64,000 nt of DNA from Chitinophagales bacterium (GTDB taxonomy: Bacteria; Bacteroidota; Bacteroidia; Chitinophagales; Saprospiraceae). Of the stretch, positions 51,737 through 61,028 are shown one piece after another. The DNA lies in contig JAAFJN010000005.1 in the NCBI GenBank assembly GCA_013298845.1, forward strand, positions 146,908 to 210,907, in the 5' to 3' direction. Every line of letters begins with the position of its first letter. The first letter of the stretch is position 1. Position numbers and translations under genes: made by a program. The notes under the pieces are model-generated. The model was not told the origin of the DNA. It saw only the letters and a list, made by a program, of their open reading frames with translations, and made no database searches.

Positions 51737-52783
51737 ATGAAGCCTGTACTCTATAAAATTTTGGGAGGAACCACCGCCGTTTCACTAATGATGGCGGGCC
51801 TTCTGATGGGACAGAAGGATCCTCCCGAGGCACCACCGCCGCCCTTTCCGTACGTTCGGCCATTGGTGCTGAACGATACGCTGCTGAAGGCACCGATGGC
51901 CCCGCGGCAATTGTCGTCGTCGTTGATCAAGGTGGAACCTGATTCGCAGTTAAATGTGGCGTTTGCGTCGGAAATGTACCAAGCGATGAAGTACCAGGAA
52001 GAATATTTGAGCCGCCGCAGCGTGGACCGTTATCCCGTGCGCGGTATTCACAAAAACGAGTTGTTAAAAACGGTGCGGTTGTTGCAAACCAGTGCTTTTG
52101 AGCCGGGTGCCCTGTTAAAATATTTCGATTATTACCAGGTCAACACCGAACTCAAAAACGACCGGGTGCGTATCACGGGTTATTATACACCCACCATTAA
52201 AGCGGGGCGGGGACCATCGGCGGAAACGCCGGTTCCCATGCTAAAGTGGCCCAAAGAAGACCGCGATATTCCCGTTCCTTCGCCCGCCGCCATCGAAGCG
52301 GGCGCTTTGAATGGTTATAACCTCGATTTGGGTTGGGTATCGTCGCGCAAAGAACTGCGCAACGCTCAGTTGCAAGGTTCGTGTATTATCCAGTTCCCCG
52401 ACGGTGACATAGATTTTTTGGGTTTTGGCGGCTCGGTGCGCGGCGACGGCGGGGCGTACGTGTTTTTTAAAAAAATGGGTAAAGAAGTTTTGGGTTCCGG
52501 CTCTTTTCCCCTCACGGCGGGTTATTCGGCGGCCATTGACCCCAAATTTATCCCCATTGGCGCGTCTTTATTGGCCGAATTGCCCGTTTGTGATAAAGCC
52601 GGTAACGTCGTAGATTACGAATACCGCATCATTTTTGCCCAAGACCGGGGCGGGGCAATTCAAACCACCAAGCGAATGGACCTTTACTGTGGCATTGGTG
52701 AAAAGGGCCTCGAAGCGGCCAAAAGGGTGAACAGTTACGGCCGATTGTGGTTACTGTTACCGAAAAAGGATTTTAAGGGTTGA
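51737..52783 (+). CDS. mltA: MltA-domain lytic transglycosylase
   Basis: 348 residues. An N-terminal hydrophobic segment (KILGGTTAVSLMMAGLLMG) exports or anchors it; no lipobox Cys is present. The MltA beta-barrel and 3D domains are visible: RVRITGYYTPTIKAGRGPS near residue 145, IQFPDGDIDFLGFGGSVRG, and AIDPKFIPIGASLLAELPV followed by RIIFAQDRGGAIQ near 300, where the Asp is the catalytic acid. RMDLYCGIGEKGLEAA and NSYGRLWLLLP also fit. It cleaves peptidoglycan between MurNAc and GlcNAc with an anhydro product. Its stop TGA is again inside an AAGGGTTGA word, and radA starts eight bases later. Confidence 0.9.
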   Translation: MKPVLYKILGGTTAVSLMMAGLLMGQKDPPEAPPPPFPYVRPLVLNDTLLKAPMAPRQLSSSLIKVEPDSQLNVAFASEMYQAMKYQEEYLSRRSVDRYPVRGIHKNELLKTVRLLQTSAFEPGALLKYFDYYQVNTELKNDRVRITGYYTPTIKAGRGPSAETPVPMLKWPKEDRDIPVPSPAAIEAGALNGYNLDLGWVSSRKELRNAQLQGSCIIQFPDGDIDFLGFGGSVRGDGGAYVFFKKMGKEVLGSGSFPLTAGYSAAIDPKFIPIGASLLAELPVCDKAGNVVDYEYRIIFAQDRGGAIQTTKRMDLYCGIGEKGLEAAKRVNSYGRLWLLLPKKDFKG

Positions 52784-52790
52784 TAACATA

Positions 52791-54167
52791 ATGGCAAAAA
52801 CACGTACTATTTTCTTCTGTTCGAGTTGCGGCGCTTCTTCGCCCAAATGGATTGGCAAATGCCCTCATTGCAACGAATGGAATACCTACCAAGAAGAAAT
52901 TATCCAAAAAGAAACCATTGCGGAAGAAAAACGACGCTCGTGGGCCGGGGCCGGGAAATCGGAGTTGGTAAAAGCAACGCCCATTAATGCCATTAAAACC
53001 GGTAATACCGTGCGGATTTCGACGCCCGACGGCGAACTCAACCGCGTACTGGGGGGCGGTATTGTGCCCGGGTCGCTGGTACTCATTGGCGGCCAGCCCG
53101 GGATCGGGAAAAGTACGCTGATGCTGCAAATTGCCCTGCACACGCCCATTAAAGTGTTGTATGTGAGCGGCGAGGAAAGCGAAGAACAAATTAAAATGCG
53201 CGCCGACCGCCTGCCCGCCGCCAAATCGGATTGTTATATCCTCACCGAAACCAATACCACCAAAATTCTGCACCAGGCCCAGGAATTACAACCCCAACTC
53301 ATGATCGTGGACTCGATTCAGACCATGAGCACGCCGCACCTCGACAGCGCCCCCGGTGGTATCGCGCAGGTGCGTGAGTGCGCCGCCGAATTGCTCCGGT
53401 TTGCCAAAGAAACCAATATTCCCATTTTCCTCATCGGGCACATCAACAAAGAAGGCGATATTGCCGGGCCTAAACTGCTCGAACACATTGTGGATTGTGT
53501 ATTGCAGTTCGAGGGCGACCGGCACAATACCTACCGTATTTTGCGGACCTTGAAAAACCGCTTCGGCAGCACCGACGAAATGGGCATTTACGAAATGCTG
53601 AGTACCGGTTTGCGCGAAGTCACCAACCCCTCCGAACTGTTACTCAGCCAAAAAGACGAAGACCTGAGCGGGTGCGCCATTTCGGCCACGATGGAAGGGA
53701 TGCGCCCCATGTTGATTGAAACGCAGGCGTTGGTGTCAAAAGCCGTTTTTGGCACCCCGCAACGCTCGGCGACGGGGTTCGATATGCGCCGGTTGTCCAT
53801 GTTATTGGCCGTTTTGGAAAAGCGCTGCGGTTATTTTTTTAGTATCAACGACGTGTTTTTGAACCTGGCTGGGGGTATCCGCGTCGAAGACCCCGCCATT
53901 GACCTGGCCATTGTGGCCTCGCTCATTTCGTCGCTGGTGGATGTGAGTATTCCGTCCAATATTTGTTTTGCGGGCGAAGTGGGGCTTTCGGGCGAAATTC
54001 GCGCCGTTTCGCGCATCGAACAACGCATTGCCGAAGCCGACCGACTGGGTTTTAAAGCCATTTATATCTCCAAATACAATCAAAAAGGTTTGGACAAAGG
54101 CAAATACAGTATCCGCGTGCAAACCCTGGGCAAGGTGGAGGAATTGAAACAGGCGCTGTTTGTGTAG
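52791..54167 (+). CDS. radA: DNA repair protein RadA
   Basis: 458 residues. RadA is a RecA-like DnaB-type helicase that aids branch migration in recombination. The zinc finger is C10-x2-C13 and C24-x2-C27. Walker A GGQPGIGKSTLML is near residue 101, the diagnostic KNRFGSTDEMGIYEM near 253, and the C-terminal Lon-like domain contains LAGGIRVEDPAIDLAIVASL and CFAGEVGLSGEIRAVSRIEQR. It begins eight bases after mltA and is probably co-transcribed. Confidence 0.96.
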   Translation: MAKTRTIFFCSSCGASSPKWIGKCPHCNEWNTYQEEIIQKETIAEEKRRSWAGAGKSELVKATPINAIKTGNTVRISTPDGELNRVLGGGIVPGSLVLIGGQPGIGKSTLMLQIALHTPIKVLYVSGEESEEQIKMRADRLPAAKSDCYILTETNTTKILHQAQELQPQLMIVDSIQTMSTPHLDSAPGGIAQVRECAAELLRFAKETNIPIFLIGHINKEGDIAGPKLLEHIVDCVLQFEGDRHNTYRILRTLKNRFGSTDEMGIYEMLSTGLREVTNPSELLLSQKDEDLSGCAISATMEGMRPMLIETQALVSKAVFGTPQRSATGFDMRRLSMLLAVLEKRCGYFFSINDVFLNLAGGIRVEDPAIDLAIVASLISSLVDVSIPSNICFAGEVGLSGEIRAVSRIEQRIAEADRLGFKAIYISKYNQKGLDKGKYSIRVQTLGKVEELKQALFV

Positions 54168-54307
54168 TGGGGTTTATTTTTTGCAAATGTTTTTTTGTTA
54201 AAGTTTGGGAGGAAAGTAGGATTGTTAAGAGTAACGATCTTATATTTGTATAATTGAATAATTCACTGCAATTTTTCAAATCATGAGGCTACTTTAACCC
54301 ACCCACC

Positions 54308-55834
54308 ATGCGTCCATTTTTAACATTATTCTATACGCTGCTAAGCGGCCTTGCAATCGCCCAGTCGGGATTTAGCAATAAGATACTTCTGCCCGATGCA
54401 GAGTCTTGTACATTTGCCTCGATCGTTATTGACCGGGATACCATTGTTTGTTGGGGCGATGTTTACGGTACAGACCAACAGAAATGGGGTGTGTGTTTGG
54501 CTAAATTTGATACTTTGGGTAATTTAATCCAGATGACTACCGATTTTGACAGCACCGAGCAACAAACGGTGGACCCTACCTGCCAAATAACCCGTACTTC
54601 CGACGGGGGATACCTGGGGGTATCGTCCCAGGGGGAGGGAAAAAAGACCGCTGCGTACAAATTTTCCCACACGGGTGCTCTGGAATGGAAACATTTTTAC
54701 CGCGAACCCAATTTTCAGGTGGCTATTGCGTACAGTTCCGAAGAAGTATCGGATGGGTACCTGTGTTTTGGATGGTACTCGATCAATAACGATGCCGAAA
54801 AGTTTATTATGAAACTGTCCAAAGCCGGCGAACTTTTGTGGTACAACAAACAATTAAGTATTTCAGGTTTAAACGATGGTGTTTTTGGTCGGCACGTAAA
54901 AACCGGGAATAATATCCTTTTGGGGTGCAGTCTTGCGCCAAATTCGGGATTTGATGTTTGGGCAAAAGCCGTTTTGACCGAAGTAGACAGCACCGGAAAC
55001 TTGGTTTGGGAATGGGAAAGTCAAATATCCGACCGGGAAACCGGGATTACGGCCGTAACACTTTCACCGGACAGTAATATAGTGTATAGTGTAAGTAGAT
55101 ACTTTATCAATGCACTCAACGGTTACAGCGCAAAATTGAAATTTCGGTGCATTAATCCTCAAACTGGCAATACCGTGTGGCAAACCGAACTACCCTCTTT
55201 TGAATTAGGTTTAGAGAGCAGTAGCATTGTTGATGGGAGTGGATTTGATGCCATTGGATACCACGGTCACTGGTATGAGGGTTTTGTGGTACAGGGTATA
55301 TTGGCCCATTACGACTGGAACGGTAACCTCCTTTGGCAACGTTACGACACGGTGCACGTGGACACCGGACTGGTAGTAAGTAGAAATAGACTCTATAATA
55401 TGGCGCACCTGTCTTCCGGTTCTATTATCGGCGTGGGCTATATTGAAAGAAGCGACCCATATCAGCACCTGGAAGGTTGGCTGATCAAGTGGAGCGCTAA
55501 CGGGTGCCTGGAGGAAAGTGATTGTGCCGTGGTGAGTACCCAGCAAGACTTGTCCAATAATGGGGCTGAGGGTTGGAAAAATTGGGAGGTGTACCCCAAC
55601 CCGGCAACCGACCATACCTGGTTTTACCCGCCGGAGCCGGGGTCGTACCCAACTGGAGTGCTCCAAATCACCAACGTTTCGGGCGGGGTGGTACATCGGC
55701 AGTTGTTTGACCAAACGGCAGCCGATCCGTACAAAGTTTCTTTAACCACGTTGCCCGACGGGTTGTATTTTTACCAAATCACGGTGGACGGAGCGGTGCA
55801 GAAAGTCGGCCGTCTGGTGGTTTTGGGGCGGTAA
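54308..55834 (+). CDS. Secreted protein with T9SS type A sorting domain and WD/Kelch-like repeats
   Basis: 508 residues: signal peptide MRPFLTLFYTLLSGLAIAQ, then a repeated beta-strand region with about seven similar units around GGYLGVSSQGEGKKTA, YKFSHTGALEWKHFYRE and YDWNGNLLWQRYD, consistent with a propeller of the delta-60-like/PQQ-like type. A C-terminal domain starts near residue 427 (NWEVYPNPATDHTWF) and ends GLYFYQITVDGAVQKVGRLVV, the type IX secretion sorting signal. It is exported and attached to the cell surface or released; no enzymatic role is evident. It is a single gene. Confidence 0.9.
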   Translation: MRPFLTLFYTLLSGLAIAQSGFSNKILLPDAESCTFASIVIDRDTIVCWGDVYGTDQQKWGVCLAKFDTLGNLIQMTTDFDSTEQQTVDPTCQITRTSDGGYLGVSSQGEGKKTAAYKFSHTGALEWKHFYREPNFQVAIAYSSEEVSDGYLCFGWYSINNDAEKFIMKLSKAGELLWYNKQLSISGLNDGVFGRHVKTGNNILLGCSLAPNSGFDVWAKAVLTEVDSTGNLVWEWESQISDRETGITAVTLSPDSNIVYSVSRYFINALNGYSAKLKFRCINPQTGNTVWQTELPSFELGLESSSIVDGSGFDAIGYHGHWYEGFVVQGILAHYDWNGNLLWQRYDTVHVDTGLVVSRNRLYNMAHLSSGSIIGVGYIERSDPYQHLEGWLIKWSANGCLEESDCAVVSTQQDLSNNGAEGWKNWEVYPNPATDHTWFYPPEPGSYPTGVLQITNVSGGVVHRQLFDQTAADPYKVSLTTLPDGLYFYQITVDGAVQKVGRLVVLGR

Positions 55835-55936
55835 CGTTGTTTGATTTTCGTAAGTTTTCCTTTGGATTCCGTTACCGCGTTGGGGTGTTTCCTACCGACC
55901 TTTGCACCACAAATAACATCAACGCAATGCCCGAAT

Positions 55937-56038
55937 ATGGATAAAGTGGAAACCTTGGAGGAATTTTACAAACGTAAATTAGACTGGATGCCCGAAAACA
56001 TCCGCTTTCCCAGCCCCTTGAAGTTCAGAAAGGCTTAA
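55937..56038 (+). pseudogene. AraC-family regulator N-terminal remnant
   Basis: A 33-residue frame whose first 23 residues (METLEEFY-like: VETLEEFYKRKLDWMPENIR) match the N-terminus of the AraC-type regulators that accompany aldo/keto reductases and oxidoreductases in many Bacteroidota (usual continuation: KEIGHFNVF...). After residue 23 the sequence changes to FPSPLKFRKA and stops. Thus most of the regulator has been deleted, and the downstream aldo/keto reductase gene starts 13 bases later. This is either a genuine remnant or a coincidentally similar leader peptide. Confidence 0.6.
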
Positions 56039-57043
<1,005 letters not shown>

Positions 57044-57097
57044 CCCAAAACAAACCCGTCAAAACTCCCGATTTTTCCATTTCCGGGAATTCGGGGG

Positions 57098-57562
57098 TTA
57101 TTTACACCCTTTTCGGCGGGTATCAATAATGTACTGAATTTTCCAGCCCTGATCGGTTTTTACCAATTGAAATGAATTGGTGCCACAATGGCTTACTTTA
57201 CCGTTCAGGTAAAAAGTGTAGGGAGTCCATACCGTGGCCAACGACGCTTCGCTGTGAATCGCGTCGAACTCAATTTCTTCTTTAAATTTATCTTTTTTGG
57301 GTTCACCCACAAACGCCACAAAATCCGAAAAACGTTCGGTGTACAGTTGCATTTCGCCCTGTTTGTCTTTCATCCAGGTTTGCATAACGGGGGTGGGCAT
57401 ACACGTGCTCAGCAGCAGCGTAGTGTCCCCTTTTTCCATTCCTTCAAAGAAGTGGTTAATCACCGTTTTGATGGCTTTTTCGTCTTTTTGGGCCGTTAAC
57501 GTCAACGGTAGCGCCGCAACAAGGCAGCAACAGGCAAATAATGTTGTGATTTTTATTTTCAT
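57098..57562 (-). CDS. Secreted nuclear-transport-factor-2-like (DUF4440/SnoaL-type) protein
   Basis: 154 residues from the ATG at 57562; signal peptide MKIKITTLFACCCLVAALPLTLTAQ. The mature part begins with an AIKTVINHFFEGMEKGDTTLLLSTC helix pair, then MQTWMKDKQGEM and a beta-sheet segment ending GTNSFQLVKTDQGWKIQYIID, the order of NTF2-like folds. It is probably a small periplasmic protein of unknown ligand. It converges on the aldo/keto reductase gene with 54 bases between stops, where a weak hairpin (near 57075-57095) may end both. Confidence 0.8.
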   Translation of the reverse strand: MKIKITTLFACCCLVAALPLTLTAQKDEKAIKTVINHFFEGMEKGDTTLLLSTCMPTPVMQTWMKDKQGEMQLYTERFSDFVAFVGEPKKDKFKEEIEFDAIHSEASLATVWTPYTFYLNGKVSHCGTNSFQLVKTDQGWKIQYIIDTRRKGCK

Positions 57563-57847
57563 GTTTAAATTATTTGTGGCAAAAAAACGCTCCATCCGCC
57601 CGCGCGGGGCTTTTTTTGGACAAAAACACCGCGCTTGGCGTATATAAATCGCATATTACCCCAAAAACGGCAACATATATTTGGCTACTCTACGTAGATG
57701 AGAGATTGAGTGATGAGATATGAGAGGAGACGAAAAGTGGTCCTTCGTTGTGTATTTCTTTAGTAAAAAAGAATAACAATAATGAAAAATGAGTCTTATC
57801 TCATCACTTCTCTCTTTTCTCTCATATCTCATCACTCCTCTCTCCAT
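57563..57847. repeat. Intergenic region with TGATGAG/TCTCATC repeats
   Basis: 285 bases between two minus-strand genes. It contains TGAGATATGAGAGGAG-like words (57695-57735) and their complement TCATCACTTCTCTCTTTTC (57800-57845), which can form a long imperfect hairpin around the A/T-rich centre. The same words occur at 30760-31050, 39716-39745 and 51538-51560. No gene is supported here. Confidence 0.7.
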
Positions 57848-58582
57848 TTACTTTTTATCTTGTTTGGCAAATACCTTTTTCAAAAGATCGGTATTGCGGA
57901 GGCTGACATCGGAGCGGATGCCTTTTTCTTTTTGTTCAACGAGGTTAAACATACCGGCGAGGGCGGTTTTGGTAACGTGGTCGTCTAATTCGGGGTTGGT
58001 TTTGGTAACGAAGGGAATTTTGTTGTAGGCCGTTACGCATTCTTTCCAATAAGTACGGGCGTTTACTTTGTCCAAAGAAGCCTGGATAACGGGCAAAAAC
58101 TCGGCGTAAAGGGCTTTTCCGGTGTTGGATTCGAGGTAGCGAGTAGCAGCGTCGGCATTGCCGGTGAGGATGGCCATAGCGTCTTTGAACGACATATTTT
58201 TAATGGCGGCGATAAAGATGGGTTTGGCTTTGATGGCGGCATCTTCGGCGGCGCGGTTCATGCGTTCGATCAAATCGGCTTCGGCATTGGCAAAACCGGG
58301 TACTGCTTTGAGTTTACCAGTTACTTTTTGGGCTTCTTCGGGCAAGAGGATTTTGTAGGCACTTTTGAAATAACCGTCTTTTACGGAAAGAAAATCAACG
58401 GCACTACCGACCCCGGCGTTGAGGGCTTCTTTGAGGCCGTTACCTACTTCTTCCTGGCTGAGATCGCCACTTTTTACTTCTTTTGCCATTTCTTTGGCTT
58501 TATTCATGGCACCTTTTAGTTGGGCCTGGGCCGAAAATGCCCAAAAAGAAGCAAGGACAAGGATGGAGATTTTTTTTAGCAT
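57848..58582 (-). CDS. DUF4197 domain-containing secreted protein
   Basis: 244 residues. A signal peptide (MLKKISILVLASFWAFSAQA) precedes a helical DUF4197 domain with GLKEALNAGVGSAVDFLS near residue 50, YKILLPEEAQKV, MNRAAEDAAIKAKPIFI near 108, MSFKDAMAILTGNADAATRYL near 135 and TKTALAGMFNLVEQKEKGIR near 205. The family is common in Proteobacteria and Bacteroidota; its biochemical function is unknown. It is a single-gene unit. Confidence 0.92.
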   Translation of the reverse strand: MLKKISILVLASFWAFSAQAQLKGAMNKAKEMAKEVKSGDLSQEEVGNGLKEALNAGVGSAVDFLSVKDGYFKSAYKILLPEEAQKVTGKLKAVPGFANAEADLIERMNRAAEDAAIKAKPIFIAAIKNMSFKDAMAILTGNADAATRYLESNTGKALYAEFLPVIQASLDKVNARTYWKECVTAYNKIPFVTKTNPELDDHVTKTALAGMFNLVEQKEKGIRSDVSLRNTDLLKKVFAKQDKK

Positions 58583-58769
58583 AGTTTTTAAAAATTGAGT
58601 GTTGTGTAATGTCTGAAGGTTCTAAACGTACAAGTGCTAAAAATGGCACAATGCTTGCCCTACATTAAGCATACATTAACCAGATTTGAAAATATTTCGT
58701 ACCTTTACGCTGTTCTTAAACGACCAGCAAACAGTCACCATTACGTTCTCACCCATTTTAAGTTTGCTT

Positions 58770-59615
58770 ATGTTACGTGCTGCATTATTAGATATGTACA
58801 ACGGCGAAGACAATCGGGGTATCCCGATGTTAAAAGCCTTGCTCAACCGCTTTTCCAACGACTTCAGTTTTGATCACCTCGACATTCGGGTGCGCAACGA
58901 AGTGCCCGGACTAGACTACGATATTTACATTTTTTCCGGCGGTCCCGGCGATCCGCTGGAACAGGATAAACCCTGGTGCGATCCTTTTTACGCACTCATT
59001 GAAACCTTGTGGGAGCACAATAAAAACGCCGAACTGTTGGGAAAATCCAAAAAATACGTGTTTTTCATTTGCCACTCCTTCCAAATTGCCTGCCATACCT
59101 TTAAACTGGGTCGGGTAACGGAACGCCGCCAAATGTCGTTCGGAACGTATCCGGTGCACAAAACGTATTATGGCAAAATTGAACCCTTGTTCAATGCTTT
59201 ACACGATCCGTTTTACATCGCCGATTTCCGTCGGTACCAGGTAGTAGAACCCAATCGGGCGCGTTTTGGCGAAATGGGGGCTTCGTTGCTTTGTTTGGAA
59301 AAACTACGCCCGCACGTGCACGACGAACGCGCCATGATGGCCATTCGGTTTAGCCCGGAGATGATTGGCACCCAGTTTCACCCCGAAGCCGACCCCGAAG
59401 GTATGATGGCCCATTTTTTGAAACCCGAACGCCGCGCCGCCATTGAGCAGGAACACGGGCATACGCGCTACGAACGAATGATGCGCGACTTGAGTCACCC
59501 CTTCAAAATTCAACTGACTTTTGATACAATCATTCCCGGTTTTTTAAAAGAATCAGTTGCTGCTTTGAAAAAGGAAAAAGAATTTGCAAATCTTTCTAAC
59601 TTCGCCGCGCTTTAA
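58770..59615 (+). CDS. Class I glutamine amidotransferase-like protein (GMP synthase-like)
   Basis: 281 residues from the ATG at 58770; a TTG at 58686 is possible but would add 28 atypical residues. The GATase fold is shown by YIFSGGPGDPL near residue 55, the nucleophile Cys in FFICHSFQIACH near 101, and the His-x-Glu pair in GTQFHPEADPEGM near 204. It probably hydrolyses glutamine or a related gamma-glutamyl compound. The synthetase partner is unknown; stand-alone GMP synthase-like proteins have this size. It ends 14 bases before the transhydrogenase alpha gene, so it may be part of that transcript. Confidence 0.85.
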   Translation: MLRAALLDMYNGEDNRGIPMLKALLNRFSNDFSFDHLDIRVRNEVPGLDYDIYIFSGGPGDPLEQDKPWCDPFYALIETLWEHNKNAELLGKSKKYVFFICHSFQIACHTFKLGRVTERRQMSFGTYPVHKTYYGKIEPLFNALHDPFYIADFRRYQVVEPNRARFGEMGASLLCLEKLRPHVHDERAMMAIRFSPEMIGTQFHPEADPEGMMAHFLKPERRAAIEQEHGHTRYERMMRDLSHPFKIQLTFDTIIPGFLKESVAALKKEKEFANLSNFAAL

Positions 59616-59629
59616 GTACGACACAAAAT

Positions 59630-60697
59630 ATGATCATTGGATTACTCCATGAGCGCCACGATAACCGTGTGGCCCTAACACCTTCGAATCTCGCCAAACT
59701 CACCACCACGGGGCTTTCTTTTTTGGTAGAAGAAAATGCCGGCGAGCGCGCTTTTTTTTCAAATGCGCAATACGCAGAACACGCTACGATAACCACCCGA
59801 CAGCAGGTATTAAGTGATTCGGATATTGTGGTGAGTATTCACCCGTTACCCGCCACCGAATACCGCAAAGGCTGCATTGCCATTGCGCAATTTCAACCGT
59901 TTGTGGATACGGAAGTGGCCGATTCCCTAAAAAATGCGGGCGTTACCGCGTTTTCGCTCGATATGATACCCCGCACAACCCTCGCGCAGGCCATGGACGT
60001 ACTGTCGTCGATGGCCGGTATTGCCGGTTATCAGGCGGTATTGCTGGGCGCTGGTGCATTAAGCCGCTATATGCCCATGATGGTTACGGCAGCCGGTACG
60101 GTAAAACCCGCCAAAGCACTCATTTTGGGGGCCGGGGTAGCGGGTTTGCAGGCCATTGCCACGGCCAAGCGCATAGGTGCGTCGGTGGAGGCATTTGATA
60201 CCCGCGCCGCTGCCAAGGAAGAAGTGGAAAGTTTGGGTGCCAAATTTGTGGAAGTAGCCGGTGCCGTGGACGACCGCGGGGCCGGTGGTTACGCCGTGCA
60301 ACAAAGCGACGAGTTTTTGGCCCGCCAACGCGCCGAAGTACAGGCCCGCGCCGCTAAAGCCGATCTGATTATTTGTACCGCGCAGGTGCGGGGCCGCAAA
60401 GCACCCATTCTGCTCACCGCCGATACGGTGGCACAAATGCGCCCCGGCAGCGTGGTGGTAGATTTGGCGGCTTCTACGGGCGGCAACTGCGAACTGACGC
60501 AAAACGACGCCACTATCCAGCACAACGGCGTTACCATCATCGGGAATTCCAACCTGGCGGCCAATATGCCCCAGGATGCGAGTACCCTGTTCGGTAATAA
60601 TGTTGCTAATTTCCTTAAACTACTCATCGCCAAAGACGGCAGCTTGCAAATGGATATGAACAACGAAATCCTGAAAGGCGCCGGCATTACGGGTTAA
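59630..60697 (+). CDS. pntAA: NAD(P) transhydrogenase alpha subunit, NAD(H)-binding part
   Basis: 355 residues. This is domain I, which binds NAD(H). Motifs: GLLHERHDNRVALTPSNLAKL, the NAD-binding ALILGAGVAGLQAIATAKRIGASV near residue 165, and DLIICTAQVRGRKAPILLTADTVAQMRPGSVVVDLA near 245. The alpha subunit is split into two genes here (as in Rhodospirillum rubrum): this soluble part and the 100-residue membrane part that follows 20 bases later. Together with pntB it couples NADH oxidation to NADP+ reduction with proton uptake. Confidence 0.95.
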   Translation: MIIGLLHERHDNRVALTPSNLAKLTTTGLSFLVEENAGERAFFSNAQYAEHATITTRQQVLSDSDIVVSIHPLPATEYRKGCIAIAQFQPFVDTEVADSLKNAGVTAFSLDMIPRTTLAQAMDVLSSMAGIAGYQAVLLGAGALSRYMPMMVTAAGTVKPAKALILGAGVAGLQAIATAKRIGASVEAFDTRAAAKEEVESLGAKFVEVAGAVDDRGAGGYAVQQSDEFLARQRAEVQARAAKADLIICTAQVRGRKAPILLTADTVAQMRPGSVVVDLAASTGGNCELTQNDATIQHNGVTIIGNSNLAANMPQDASTLFGNNVANFLKLLIAKDGSLQMDMNNEILKGAGITG

Positions 60698-60717
60698 CTC
60701 ATAACGAAAGACGAACC

Positions 60718-61020
60718 ATGTTATCTTTTTTTCACGAACATCAATTGATGATATACCTGCTGGCTTTCAGCATTTTATTGGGTATTGAGGTTATTTCCAA
60801 GGTTCCGGCCGTATTGCACACCCCACTGATGTCGGGTGCCAACGCCATTCACGGGGTTGTACTGGTAGGAGCCATTATTGTGCTGTTTCAGGCGCGCGAC
60901 AACGACTACGTTTCGATGGTTGTTGGTTTTATCGCCGTTGTTTTTGGCACGTTGAACGTGGTAGGTGGCTTTGCCGTGACCGACCGCATGTTAGAAATGT
61001 TTAAAAAGAAAAAGAAATAA
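60718..61020 (+). CDS. pntAB: NAD(P) transhydrogenase alpha subunit, membrane part
   Basis: 100 residues with three hydrophobic helices (IYLLAFSILLGIEVISKVP, GVVLVGAIIVLFQ, SMVVGFIAVVFGTLNVVGGFAV). This is the C-terminal transmembrane segment of the alpha subunit, translated as a separate protein. It lies between pntAA and pntB with 20 and 8 bases of spacing. Confidence 0.95.
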   Translation: MLSFFHEHQLMIYLLAFSILLGIEVISKVPAVLHTPLMSGANAIHGVVLVGAIIVLFQARDNDYVSMVVGFIAVVFGTLNVVGGFAVTDRMLEMFKKKKK

Positions 61021-61028
61021 CCCCGCCC

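Noticed and set aside
57075-57095. Terminator between aldo/keto reductase and NTF2-like gene
   Set aside because: The hairpin (TCCCGATTTTTCC/GGGAATTCGGGGG) is imperfect and lacks a good T-run on either side, so I did not list it as a feature.
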